DNA of 64,000 nucleotides from Phaeodactylum tricornutum CCAP 1055/1 (GCF_000150955.2 NC_011684.1:496001-560000), one strand, 5' to 3'; shown: positions 1 to 10,474, counted from the stretch's first letter. A program made the numbers and translations. The notes: generated from the letters alone by a model not told the origin.

Positions 1-343
1 TAAATCGCACCAGCGTAGAGGGCAACACTACAATGGCGTCAGTGGTGGGCTGTTTCGAAGGGTTACTGGACGTCGCCGGACTGATATATGGCTGGCGTGT
101 CATCAATGATACAGGGGAAGGAGTGAGTCTCTCGGACGATGAGAAAGAGGGGTTCTCAGAGGTCGGAGAGAAAGCGGTGGGAATGGTAACCGTGGAAGTT
201 GGTACGGAAGTCGGACCAGCCGACGGTCGAGCGATGGGTACTTTCACCAGGGACGTACTCGGCTCACTTGTGGGTTGCTTTGTCGGACTTTGGGTAGGCG
301 TAGATGGCGTTACTTTGGGCTCTCGATCCTTGCGAGCAAATAA
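1..343 (-). CDS. Partial Pro/Thr/Ser-rich protein, edge fragment
   Basis: The minus strand is open from 343 to the window edge and reads as a low-complexity segment full of PT and PS steps, such as TPTQSPTKQPTSEPS and ATSSNPSKQPTTD. This pattern is common in diatom secreted or cell-surface proteins. An in-frame stop lies just upstream at 346-344, and the first in-frame ATG after it is only at 103, so the N-terminal exon is either spliced in or outside my model. An ATG at 439 lies in the same phase but is cut off by that stop. The 3' part lies beyond the window. The composition argues for coding. Function is unknown, and the 5' boundary is not resolved. Confidence 0.35.
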
Positions 344-558
344 TTAGACAGCTACCTCCTTTCGGAATTTCGTGGGAACTGACAGTATACTGTGCGGATA
401 TAAAAAGTTTGCAGGCTGGTTTTCCCGCGAAACCCACATAGGAAGGTCTCGTGTACAGCAACAACGAGAAGCTTTTTTCTGACAGCAGTTGGCCGTTTCC
501 CCTCTCTTTAGCTACAGGCCGGTGAAAACACCAAATTCTCGGGTAGAGTATTCTGGAA

Positions 559-1497
559 CTATCCAATTGCTTCCCAGCATATTGTATTGGTTTCCCGTCC
601 TTCGGCCCAGCCTTGGAGCTCGTATTGGCTGACGCATGGCAACCATTCCTGTCGAGGCGGACACGCCAAAAGTCTTGCAAAACACTCAGATTCCGCATTA
701 ACTCGATCAACTACATCTTGTGCCCACTGAAAACATCTCTCATCGTCCGTTGCCAGAAACAATTTGCCATTTTGCTTCAGAGCACGCCGCATTTCTTTGA
801 CAGTGCTGGTCTGGAAAATACGCCATCGCTGTTGATGTTCCTTGGGGAAGGGATCCGGAAACGTTACCAGAAACAAATCGACTGTTGCTTCGTCCAGGTA
901 CGGAAGAATCTTGACGCCATCCCCGCACAAACGCAAATTGGAATAGGGGTGGTGTTCAAGTGGCTCGTTAGTGTCAATCCATTCATCTTTCTCATTCACG
1001 TTTTCCGGATGAGATCCACCAAAGGCAGGATCTAGTTCTTCGCGGTAGATAGTGTAGCCCGTCCACAAGGCCTTCCGACGAATCCCTTCCTTAATCTTTA
1101 GATATACCTTACCGAGACCCGGTTTGTGTATCTCGGATCCGATCCAGTAAATGTCGGGATACTTTTGTGCAAGGCAGAGCAAATTGTGTCCGCTGCCGAA
1201 ACCGATTTCCACACCAACTGTCGGATCTGCTCTGCCGAATATGTGGTCAAACTGAAAGAATTCTCTGTACGCCGGCGTCTTTAGTCGATGCGACTGCATT
1301 TCGGCCATGCAACGCCTCTGTCCTTTGGTAGCCTTTCCCGAGAGCTGTCGCCACCATTTTGGCTTCCGCGATTGGTAATTTCGCTGGATTCCATTGAGGA
1401 TAATGCTAGCTTCTCTTTCATTACTACTCGGATTAGATTGCTCTGTCGTGGGTATTTCGCTAGAGCTGGAATTCTCGGTGACATGCGCATCTGCCAT
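559..1497 (-). CDS. tRNA (guanine-N7)-methyltransferase, TrmB/METTL1 type
   Basis: A 312-aa Rossmann-fold methyltransferase that should place m7G at position 46 of tRNA using S-adenosylmethionine. After about 45 poorly conserved residues comes the SAM-binding strand and loop VEIGFGSGHN followed by an acidic GSEIH, and later the family signature TFPDPFPKEHQQRW, equivalent to FPDPWPKxRHxKRR of TrmB. The frame extends to a TTG at 1542, but the first ATG is at 1497, giving MADAHVTE, and I use that. There is no intron and no clear organelle signal. It is divergent from the prolyl hydroxylase, with about 350 bp between the starts. Confidence in the family is high. Nuclear/cytosolic versus organellar action is not settled by the sequence. 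Confidence 0.9.
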   Translation of the reverse strand: MADAHVTENSSSSEIPTTEQSNPSSNEREASIILNGIQRNYQSRKPKWWRQLSGKATKGQRRCMAEMQSHRLKTPAYREFFQFDHIFGRADPTVGVEIGFGSGHNLLCLAQKYPDIYWIGSEIHKPGLGKVYLKIKEGIRRKALWTGYTIYREELDPAFGGSHPENVNEKDEWIDTNEPLEHHPYSNLRLCGDGVKILPYLDEATVDLFLVTFPDPFPKEHQQRWRIFQTSTVKEMRRALKQNGKLFLATDDERCFQWAQDVVDRVNAESECFARLLACPPRQEWLPCVSQYELQGWAEGRETNTICWEAIG

Positions 1498-1848
1498 GGT
1501 CAATGGTCCACAGAGTTGTTTTTCCGTTTCCTCTGTTTGCAATGGTTTCGACAGACGCTGACCGTGATTGTGACGGTGACGCAGTTGGAACTAGCTTGCC
1601 CCTTATTTACAGTTCACAGTTTACATTTCCGTTAATTTTGTTAGTATATAAACATGTCACAGGATCGGTACTCACATGCACATCAAAATCAATGACCGTG
1701 ACCTTCACATTTTTTAACCAAAATCCGAACCGATACTAATGCGAATGTTACAACAAACGGCGAGAAAGTTGTTCGCGTCCAATTCTTCACAATATATCCG
1801 ATTGTACCTTCACGGTCCATCAACGCTTCCCTCAGTCAATTTTCCGAA
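1498..1848. promoter_or_regulatory. Divergent promoter interval, TrmB / prolyl hydroxylase
   Basis: About 350 bp separate the two divergent starts. The interval holds tandem near-repeats of a GTGAC/CACAGT type, including TTACAGTTCACAGTTTAC at 1607-1624. This resembles the recurrent intergenic motif seen elsewhere in the window. No TATA box is evident to me. Confidence 0.3.
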
Positions 1849-3664
1849 ATGAAATCTCTGTTTTTCCTGGCGTTGCCGCTTCTGGCCACATTCGGTAGTC
1901 TTTGTTTTGTCATTCTGCTGAACCACGTTCAAATCTTGAGAGCCCAAGAACCCGTCCTTTTCCAAGCACATCGCCTTGTCGAGCGTCGCGTTGACGCATT
2001 TGGCGAAGACTGTGCCTTTTCATTGTATGATTACACCAACTCGGATCCACACAAGTCGACGTTTTCTAATCATTTGGCGGCTGATGGCACCGGAGACGAT
2101 TTTGGTGGTGATCCGATGCTGCAGAAAATGCCGGGCACTGATTTTCAAGCTTACGTCCGCGCCGATATTGCGAGTTTCTATCAGCAAGCTCCTGGCTCTA
2201 TGAAAGAAGAGATTCCGGTAAATTAACCGACATGATCGATTGACGGATCTCTTTTGTGCAAATAGCACGCTCACAACATCATCTCCGATTTACTTTCTTC
2301 AGGGATACAAAGGTCAAGCTGGGAAGTTCATCAATATGTCACCTTCTCGTTTGTCATTGTACTGGGTGGGATCGACGGGACTACAATTCAACGGGAATCT
2401 AGGTAAGTGTGATGCGTGGAAATACAGCAGCAAGCATTCCCCAATTGCATATATAGATTGGCCATTAATTTAATCACGTGACATTTTTTTGTTGCTGTGC
2501 ACAGGCCCATGGGAAAGTGGCGGCACGGCAACCTTTCCCGGACACGAGTTTGCTTTGACGAAGCCCGGGCAACCGGAGAATATAATCTGTCGTTTCCGCG
2601 TTGTAAAGGGAACTTCGGTTTATTATTACGACCCTTTTACTCAGGCGAGTGACGTAGACCCCGCAAGCTGCGTTGATGAACATCTGCAAGTTGATATACT
2701 CCCTTCTTTGGATGACTTGCCGCATTCTGATCGCCAGAAGTACAATGCTCAAAAGGACAATATAGCATTTGGCGCTTTGTACAAGAATTTCACAGGCGGC
2801 TCCGAGTGGCTGACAATGTATCCTAAGGATCCTCCTCGGCACCACATTCATCGCGCTGACTATTTCGGGCAAGAGCACCACATAGATACCAGACAGGCGC
2901 ATTTCCACACAATTCCTCCCGAGGAGGCTTTACAACCAATGGCTTCCGCGCAGATGCGGCGCGATACAGAGGATAATATGGTTTCATTTGCTGAATACCG
3001 TGCGCCTGGAACTCTCAACCTGACCGTCAAGGCACTGTCCTGCGCCCCACGCGCATTTCAAGTCGAAAACTTTTTGACCGATGTAGAGGCCGATCACATT
3101 GTCGGGCTTGTTCAAAAGAAAAACGATATGCAAAGGTCATCCACAAACGGTCATATATCAGAAACCCGTACTAGCTCCACAACTTGGCTGGCTCGCCACA
3201 GTGATCCAGTAATAGACTCTATCTTCCGACGCGTTGCGGACACGCTGAAAATGGATGAAGCGATGTTGCGTGACCGCCAACCAGGGGAACTTGCAGGTAT
3301 GACCACAGATCGTCGCATCAATGAAGACTTGCAAATCGTCCATTACGGTGTGGGACAACAGTACACGGCACATCACGACTTTGGATACCCCAAAGGCGAT
3401 CCAGGAAGCCCCAGCCGCTCCATCAATTTCTGCATGTACTTGAACGATGTCCCGGCCGGTGGCCAAACCTCCTTTCCTCGATGGCGAAACGCTGAGACGA
3501 ATGGAGCTTTGAATGTAGTACCCAAGAAAGGAACCGCCATGATATTTTACATGGTTAATCCGGACGGGAACTTGGATGATTTGACGCATCACGCCGCACT
3601 ACCAGTGATCGAGGGGGAAAAATTCTTCTCCAACCTTTGGATTTGGGATCCGGTACGTCTGTAG
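1849..3664 (+). CDS. Prolyl 4-hydroxylase-like 2OG-Fe(II) dioxygenase, ER type II membrane protein
   Basis: Three exons, 1849-2217, 2303-2402 and 2505-3664, encode 542 aa. Donors are gtaaat and gtaagt; acceptors are ttcag and cacag. The N-terminus carries a hydrophobic signal anchor (LFFLALPLLATFGSLCFVILL). The C-terminal 200 residues are a prolyl 4-hydroxylase alpha-type catalytic domain. The iron ligands are H446 and D448 in AHHDFGYP and H519 in THHAALPV, and the 2-oxoglutarate-binding Lys is K529 in EGEKFFSN. The H519-K529 spacing of 10 matches collagen P4H. The reaction is 4-hydroxylation of proline in secretory proteins with Fe2+, 2OG and O2. The middle region (residues 124-200) is beta-rich; a resemblance to a VHL-type beta domain is only a guess. 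The splice model is supported by frame continuity. Confidence 0.87.
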
Positions 3665-3775
3665 ATACCGACCATGAGTCACTACAATTCCTTTCATAAA
3701 TATTGTATACCATTCGCTACATTCTATGCGATACTTACGTGTCAACTGCGGCAAACATGTTGATTTTGTAACATT

Positions 3776-5644
3776 CTAAAAAGTCGTGCGATCCATGGAG
3801 ACGATTTGCTCCAAGCAAATCTGGTCTTTTAGAACGGGCCCGACGGTCGCAAATTCATTGGTGGTGGGGTTCAGTGAATCCGTCTGCTGAATCCAATTCC
3901 AGTCAACACTCCGTGCACGCCTGTTCTGCCCACGATGCAAGTGGAGCTTAGAATCTTGATACAGATTTGTACGACGTTCCAAAACTTCGGCAGAGTCCCT
4001 GCCCAGCGGAAGTTGGCTGTCTTCCAGCAAACCACTACGTATGAGCATGGTGCGGATCAAAAAGTAGTACTTGGCGTATTCGGACGCTGGGACTCGCACG
4101 TTAAAGTTCAAGCAGTGCAGGACGGCAATCTCCAAGTCGTTGATTCGTTGAAGTGAGAACGAAGAAAGACCAGAAGCGGCGCTCACGTTGGAAAAATCAA
4201 TATTCCACATGGACAGATCATCCCATACTTTGCTCGCCAATATCATGCAACTAAATAACACCGACTTCCAATTAGTCGACGACGGACACAGGTGTCCGTT
4301 CGTATCTTTGATGAGTCGTTCTACGTAAATCAAACTCATAATGATCGTATCGTGTTCCATTTGCGATCGCTTGAAAAAGTCCTGGTAAAAACTTTCCAGT
4401 TCCGTCAAGGTTGGAACCGATGCTGCGTCGTCATGGGCCCGACAAGATAGATCTTGGAAGACGTCCATATTGACTTGCATGGCGTGTACGGCCACTGGAG
4501 AACGCTCGGTTCGTTTGGTGGACGAAACAATGTGTGCCCGATATACACCACAAACACACTGTATGGTGGCTTGAATATTTGGATTGGTCATGGTGGCTTG
4601 TAAATAGATAGTGTTACCCGTGTTTCGTCGCACATGAGCAGTGGCACCGGCACACACTTGCTGTGGCACAGCCAGACCTTCCGGATCGTCTGCTTCATCC
4701 AAAATCGGACCGTCCAGCAAGTGTTCTCCTTGCAACGAATCGTCCCTTGCATCCGGAGATAGTGTAAGTGACTCCATTGATTCGAATGCCCGCGAAATAT
4801 CGGACGAATTTTCTCGATTCAGCACGACAGAAGGACGTTGGGGCAGCGGGGGTCGACCTTCGTTCGGAAGGCCTAGATTGGAGGTTGTCGTCCGAGCAAC
4901 ACTGTAATTGGTTGCCGGATTTTCGCAGTCCATGTTGGACGGGCTGTTGAGTTCAATAAGCATACGCTCATCCATGGCCGATATTGTACGGACGCGCAAT
5001 TGGGGCGGTAGCAACGGCAACGGTTCGAGCGGCGGTCCCTCTTTGGCAATGTCGAGTGCGCATATTCCAGGAATAAGTTCGTTCCGTGCCAAGCTTGCCC
5101 GCACATTCGCCTCCATGTCTTTAAAGAACCGTTTGTCACGTTGGCGTTGCTCGCGGCGTGCCCTTTTTTCATCCGCACGGATTTCGGCGGGCTGAGAAGA
5201 CACGATGGTGAGACAGGACGGTAGATGTGGATCTATGAGAATGGAGGTCCACGTCGCGCAATGTCGACATATCGCAGCGCCAAATCACAAAGCGGTACGT
5301 ACCTTTTCCCATTGAGACTTTCGAGATACCGCATCGTAGTAGTAGGTACGTCCGGATTGAGGATCAATGGCCGGTTTCCAGGAATGCGGTGCCGCCGGTG
5401 GAGGGCTAATTTCCGCACTCTGGGTACGTTGGAGATCCATTCTCCGGGGCTCCGTCGGCAGCGGACTTGTTCCGGCATCACTGCAGGGCTGCCGCTTGTG
5501 GGCGTATACCATCCGGTCTTCACCTCGGAATTCGCCACGAGGGTCTTCCCAAAAGCACAAATCGCCGAGCAGTAGCTTTAAACAGTCGTTGCGATGCTGA
5601 TCGAGCAGTGGGAGGGACGAACGTTCGTCCCGCCGCGATGCCAT
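3776..5644 (-). CDS. WW-domain cyclin Y-like protein, copy 1
   Basis: Two exons on the minus strand, 5644-5303 and 5191-3776, give 585 aa. The donor is gtacgt and the acceptor tcttctcag. Exon 1 ends in a WW domain (about residues 86-114, SWKPAIDPQSGRTYYYD then SQWEK). Exon 2 starts with a charged helix, then RTISAMDERML, and at about 303-500 a cyclin Y-type box: NTIYLQAT, IQCVCGVYRAHI, SKVWDDLSMWNIDFS, VPASEYAKYYF. These match human CCNY block by block, including a C-terminal RRARSVD resembling CCNY's 14-3-3-binding RSAS site. Cyclin Y partners are CDK14/16-type kinases; a PPxY-type WW ligand is inferred. The frame of exon 2 also opens at a GTG, which is only intron sequence. A paralog lies at 26442-29442. 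Confidence 0.85.
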
Positions 5645-6682
5645 ACTGCGAATGGGTACGGAATCCTACTGAGCTATTTTCTATTCTTCTCCGTACAGGA
5701 TGATCGCTAGAGACCAACGGGACAAAGAAAAGGCCTTGCGGGAGTCCGTCGATCTCTTTGGTTGGAAAGGTGCACAGTGTAGGTCCGTGTGTGAGGAGGT
5801 TCAACCGCACAAGGCGTTGAACGGGGAATTTGTCTCGTGTTCCGTCTTTCTACTTACGGAAAATGGAGGCAGTGTCCCACGGCTCCGCAAAAATTCTGTA
5901 GTTGTGGTTGTCGAGAGACACGACCAGTTCTAGCCGGGATTGATCACGGACAATTTCACGAGCGCAAGAAAACGAACAGTAGCGTATCTATACATCCATC
6001 TCTAGCTAGTTAGTTAGGTAGGGTAACGGAAGAGACGAAGCCAAAGGCGACGTTGTAATCCAAGCGACTCTCCGAACAAGCCACCGACGGGGTGCAAGGT
6101 TGCAACATCTAAACCGATTCCTTTCGATGTTAGTCGGTCGGTAGCGCTAGAGTGGATTGACATAGCTAGGTAGCTTGGGTGAGCTGGTACTCGATAGCAC
6201 TGTTGTTAGTGTACACAGAAATTTTCGAAACTGTTGGGTTGACGTACCCGTAGTGTCGCACTTTACATGAATTCCAATGGACAACATCTGAAATATTTGA
6301 GATTCTAATTTGAAAAAGAGGCGAATTCGGCTCGGAGTAATCTGTTTCTGGATGGGACTAGCTAGAGCACCATCCTTGACGCCCATCGACCTCTCGGCAA
6401 CGGAACATGGGATTCTTGGCCAAGATCCTACCTGCCCCCCGTCTAGAGACCATAAAAGACCCAATACATTGTCAACGCTGAATCGCACTGCATTCCTGCA
6501 CTGTACAAAGAGACGACAGGGTTTGAAGGACCGCCGGACAGAGAATGCAGTGAGCCGACTGGTCGCCCAGAGCTCGTACGAAGGAATTTTGGACGTGAAA
6601 GAGAACACAGAAAATCGCTTCTAAAGTAGATATGATTACACAATGACCCAAAAATATGGTCAACCAAACTTTGCACCCCTCA
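5645..6682. other. Noncoding interval of about 1 kb
   Basis: Upstream of WW-cyclin copy 1 and downstream of the basic protein. The longest open frames (6147-6608 minus, starting at GTG, and 6310-6624 plus) overlap on opposite strands and have no recognisable domain or biased composition. I see no gene, RNA or repeat here. Confidence 0.5.
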
Positions 6683-7144
6683 TCATGCGGCTGCCTCGGC
6701 TACCTTGGGTTGTTCCCCTTGAGCAGCGGCCGCTTCCTTGGCCTTTTTCGCCTCCCAATAACCGTCCATGTCTTCGTCGAGTTTTTTGCCCGCCGTCTTT
6801 CCATCTTTCATCATGTAATCATCCATCTCCTTGTCTAGTTCTTCGGAGGTCATGGGCTTCTTTACTTCCGCTTTCTTTCCCCCCTTCTTTCCCTTTGGTT
6901 CCGCAGCCTTGCTCTTGGGAGCAGCGGCAGCCTTGCCTTTCTTTCCTCCCTTGGAAGCCTTCTTAGTGGGAGCAGCGGCGGCGACTGGTTCCTTGGTCTT
7001 TTTCGGTGCCTTGGCTTTAATGGGCTTTTTCGCCGGAGGGGCAGCCTTCTTCTTGGACGGTGCCACGGTGGCTACAACAGGCTTGGGCTTGTCGAGCTTT
7101 TTGCGGCCACTACGGCGAGCAGGAGCCTTATCTTCCTTGGTCAT
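6683..7144 (-). CDS. Lys/Ala-rich basic protein with CHTOP/ALYREF-like C-terminal motifs
   Basis: A 153-aa single-exon protein with an ATG at 7144. Residues 1-95 are histone H1-like: extremely rich in Lys, Ala and Pro, with GGKKGK and KKAAPPAKK blocks. Residues 96-130 contain two acidic-aromatic motifs, LDKEMDDYMMKD and LDEDMDGYW, resembling the duplicated LDxxLDxY element at the C-terminus of ALYREF and CHTOP that contacts the helicase UAP56. This suggests a nucleic-acid-binding mRNA-export or chromatin protein rather than linker histone alone, since there is no winged-helix domain. A conserved RGG or RRM segment is absent. The role is inferred from motif and composition. It is divergent from the alcohol oxidase gene. 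Confidence 0.7.
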   Translation of the reverse strand: MTKEDKAPARRSGRKKLDKPKPVVATVAPSKKKAAPPAKKPIKAKAPKKTKEPVAAAAPTKKASKGGKKGKAAAAPKSKAAEPKGKKGGKKAEVKKPMTSEELDKEMDDYMMKDGKTAGKKLDEDMDGYWEAKKAKEAAAAQGEQPKVAEAAA

Positions 7145-7601
7145 ATTGATACTGACTGTTTCGATTTGGAGTGGACGGTCAAATTTGTGTTCGATCGTAC
7201 CGTGCTTTTTTTGCTGGATTTGTCAAAAATCAAACAGCGAGACGCACACCGCAGTGACATTCATCGACACGGCAATTCCCGCGGTTACGTAGCTTTGGGA
7301 GAGACCTCGAATCCGTAGAGAGCTCTTGACTTTGGGTCCGAACAAGATCTCGCACGCTTCATTCACTAACTGTAAGTAACTAGAAGTACCTATCTCCAGA
7401 ATATCCTAGTTGTGTCCGCCTCTCGGTGGCGATACTATCTACAGCGTAGACCTTGACTTTGAGATACGAAAACATACATCCGGGTAGTTTTGATGATGGA
7501 AAAAAGCCGGCTATCTCAATCTGTCCACGGTGGCACTCGTCCCCGTTGATCTCACATTTTGTTGATTCGGATAGGACACCAGCAGAAATCGATCTTTGAC
7601 G
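7145..7601. promoter_or_regulatory. Divergent promoter interval, basic protein / alcohol oxidase
   Basis: About 457 bp between divergent starts. It contains TAACTGTAAGTAAC at 7367-7380, a 14-mer that recurs exactly at 59264-59277 upstream of Sec24, and ACTGACTGTT at 7151-7160. No gene is seen. Confidence 0.35.
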
Positions 7602-9962
7602 ATGGGGCCGCCTTCTAGCCTATCAACCTCACAGCGAGATGCCCTCCGTGCACTTACTGATGGATTCTTACCTCCTTTATCGGTTCCTCAGGAGTATCAG
7701 CCCAAGTATGAGGCCCAGAACCGCATCCACGAAGAATATTGGAGTCGACGTGTCTCCGCTGACTCTGACTTTTTGAAGGCCCTAGAAAGTTCCATTGTCG
7801 ACAAGCTTCCCGCCAGAGAATCTTTTCTTACTCGATTTCTTTTAAAGGCTTTGTCAACTAGTGTTGGAACCGCGTTGTTGTTTGGTAAACCCACGCTACA
7901 CCCCTTTACGGAATGGCCCGTTCCACAGCAGACGGCTCTGTTGCAATCATTGAAAACCAGCTCGATTGCTACGAGACGGCAGATTTTCAATGGATTCAAA
8001 CGCTTAATATGTGGATTAGCATATTCCTATACGGTCAATGGAACAAATCCTTTTTGGAAAGCAGTTGGGTATCCCGGGCCAGCCCAAAACACTCTCCTTT
8101 CCAAGCGAGAGGATACGGCTCTCGTCGCCAAGACGATGGAGCAGCAACGACCGATCCGGGAAGCTCTCGTTCCCATTGATCTGGATACGGAATATGAATG
8201 CGACATTGTGATCGTAGGATCGGGATCAGGCGGAAGTGTAGCCGCTAGCGTTTTGTCAGAGGCGGGTTATCAAGTGCTCGTTCTGGAAAAAGGCACTTAC
8301 ATTGCGCCAGCAGATATTTCCAACGAAGAAGCCGACGCGTTGGATCGCATGTACGAGACACACGGATTGCTTACAACGAAAGATGGCTCCATGATGATTT
8401 TAGCCGGTGCGACATTGGGGGGTGGAACGACTATCAACTGGAGTTGCTGTTTGCCTTTACCCTCGTACGTTCGGGAGGAGTGGCGTTCTGAGCATGGTCT
8501 CGTGGACGACTTTAAAGAGGGAGGTGAATTTGAAACTTCGACGCGAGAGATTCTCAGTCTCATGGGTGTCACGAATAAGATTACACACAATGCGCTGAAC
8601 CAGAAGCTTCAGCAAGGTTGCGATGCTCTGGGATACGAATGGGAAGCGAATTACGTAAATTTGCTTCAAACTGCCAACGCAACAGCAGGCTACATTTGCT
8701 TTGGAGATCGATACGGCATGAAACGCGGTGCCTTGTCTGTTTTTCTTCCCAAAGCCATTTCTTACGGTGCAAAACTAATCGAAGGATGTCACGTCGAACA
8801 AGTTATTCTCGGAGAGGGAGAAAATGGTCGTCGGAGGGCTGAAGGCGTTCGATGCAGTGTGGGAGCCCACCGACTTCACGTCGTAGCAAGAAAAGCCGTT
8901 GTCGTCGCTGCAGGTGCTCTACATACGCCCTGTCTATTGCGGCGTTCCGGCCTAAACAATTCGCATATTGGAAAGCACCTTCGCTTGCACCCTGTAACTG
9001 TTGCCGCTGGCTTCTCCAAGCCGACTGATCCTATCGAATGCTATCAGGGTGCGCCTTTGACCACGGTCTGCAACCAATTTTCTCATGGCCCCGCCAACGA
9101 TGGATATGGGGCAAAGATTGAATGTCCAAGCGCGCATCTTGGCCTTTTAGCTGCAGGCTTGCCTTGGACAAATCCTGAACAATTCAAAGATAGAATGCTT
9201 CGTATTCGAAATGGTGTGGTTTTCATCATCGTTCAGAGGGACAAAGGCGAAGGCACTGTTTCGCTTGCTCGAGACGGAGCTACCCCAGTTGTGGAATACT
9301 CTGTATGCCCAGCTGACAAAGTTAGCATGCAACAGGCCGTCTGTGGTGGAGTGCGGATTTGTATCGCATCGGAATCCACGGAGGTCACAACTGCGCACAG
9401 TCTCGATGAAGGTATGCACATCTCTGACGGAGATTTTTTGCAGGAATATCTTTCAAAATTTACGGCTTTGGGACTGAAGGAAAATGAGGTTGCATTGTTC
9501 TCTGCCCACCAAATGGGATCTTGCCGTTTGAGCGCGACCCCCCTTTCTGGCGCGTTGGATCCGAATGGGGAAGTTTGGGAAAGCGACGACTTGTATGTTA
9601 TGGATGCAAGTACGTTCCCAACTGCTTCTGGGGCGAATCCAATGATAACGGTTATGGCAATATCGTTGATGCTAAGCAATCGCCTCGCTTTACGGCTACA
9701 ACACGTGGACTATAAGCTTCGTCGAGCTGGAGATATTCAAAAAGCGGAAGAAATGGCGAAGCGCCGACTAGAGCTGCGAAATACTTTTTCTATATCGCCC
9801 GAGAAAAACAGTTCTGCTGAACGACCCGGTGCACATTGGAACAGAATTGTGGATAAATCCTTGTCGATACTCATTTTGTTAACCCTTATGATACCGATCT
9901 TGCGGTCGTGGTTTTTCGATGTCCCGCTCGTCCAGGATCTAGTCAAGCATCCTATAATGTGA
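7602..9962 (+). CDS. Long-chain fatty alcohol oxidase, GMC oxidoreductase family
   Basis: A 786-aa flavoprotein expected to oxidise long-chain fatty alcohols to aldehydes with O2, probably on an intracellular membrane or peroxisome. The N-terminal 190 residues match the FAO-specific extension (LRALTDGFLPPL). The FAD dinucleotide fold starts with CDIVIVGSGSGGSVAAS and LVLEKG near residue 200. GMC signatures follow: GATLGGGTTINW, and near the C-terminus SAHQMGSCRLS, LYVMDASTFPTASGANPMITVMA. The last 40 residues hold one hydrophobic segment (LSILILLTLMIPILRSWFF), fitting a tail anchor. The open frame begins at a TTG two codons earlier; the ATG at 7602 is used. No intron. It converges on the TPR-like gene downstream. 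Confidence 0.92.
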   Translation: MGPPSSLSTSQRDALRALTDGFLPPLSVPQEYQPKYEAQNRIHEEYWSRRVSADSDFLKALESSIVDKLPARESFLTRFLLKALSTSVGTALLFGKPTLHPFTEWPVPQQTALLQSLKTSSIATRRQIFNGFKRLICGLAYSYTVNGTNPFWKAVGYPGPAQNTLLSKREDTALVAKTMEQQRPIREALVPIDLDTEYECDIVIVGSGSGGSVAASVLSEAGYQVLVLEKGTYIAPADISNEEADALDRMYETHGLLTTKDGSMMILAGATLGGGTTINWSCCLPLPSYVREEWRSEHGLVDDFKEGGEFETSTREILSLMGVTNKITHNALNQKLQQGCDALGYEWEANYVNLLQTANATAGYICFGDRYGMKRGALSVFLPKAISYGAKLIEGCHVEQVILGEGENGRRRAEGVRCSVGAHRLHVVARKAVVVAAGALHTPCLLRRSGLNNSHIGKHLRLHPVTVAAGFSKPTDPIECYQGAPLTTVCNQFSHGPANDGYGAKIECPSAHLGLLAAGLPWTNPEQFKDRMLRIRNGVVFIIVQRDKGEGTVSLARDGATPVVEYSVCPADKVSMQQAVCGGVRICIASESTEVTTAHSLDEGMHISDGDFLQEYLSKFTALGLKENEVALFSAHQMGSCRLSATPLSGALDPNGEVWESDDLYVMDASTFPTASGANPMITVMAISLMLSNRLALRLQHVDYKLRRAGDIQKAEEMAKRRLELRNTFSISPEKNSSAERPGAHWNRIVDKSLSILILLTLMIPILRSWFFDVPLVQDLVKHPIM

Positions 9963-10474
9963 GGATATGGAGGTTGCTTCTTCGCTATCCTTGTATCTTC
10001 AGTACAATATTCAATGATAACACCGGGGAGGCGGATGGGGAGGAATCCGCAAAATCAGGGAATCTTTTGTCAATATAAGACGTTAATGTTTAGAGCAGAA
10101 GCGACAAGCCCCGCTGAATCGAAGGGAAATCAGTCTATGGATGTCAGCTTTCCGAAGATGATGCGTTCGCCACTCACATCGACCTCTTCAAAATACATCA
10201 AAATTTAAGAACGAGTGGACCGATTATAAGGGCTTTACTCAGTCGAGACCATAGCTGTGAACTAAACCAGGAGTCCATTTTCATATGTTTCCGATTATCT
10301 GTTAGAGCAGCTATGCTGTCATTGATCGCTAAGCTACAGACTTCGTTGATGCGACGTCTCGTCCAAGGTTGTCAGGTACCACAAATAGCTTTTTTGCAAC
10401 TCAACTGAAGCCCGAAAAAGTCATTGCCCCTTCCACGTTACAATATTACGCACAATGAAACATGAAAGGAGTTC
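9963..10474. other. Convergent intergenic interval
   Basis: About 510 bp between the 3' ends of the alcohol oxidase and the first TPR-like gene. Only a 64-codon unsupported frame occurs. It is presumably 3' UTRs; I see no other element. Confidence 0.5.

Noticed and set aside
33-347. 104-codon plus-strand frame
   Set aside because: It is the complement of the Pro/Thr-rich minus-strand segment; its Gly/Val-rich composition is what such a shadow gives.
264-710. 148-codon minus-strand frame
   Set aside because: It overlaps the 3' end of the tRNA methyltransferase in another frame and has no domain.
5192-5203. GTG start for a cyclin without WW domain
   Set aside because: It lies in the intron; joining to the WW exon is supported by the paralog, where the two parts are contiguous.
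6147-6624. Overlapping frames on both strands
   Set aside because: The minus one starts at GTG, neither has a domain, and they compete for the same DNA.
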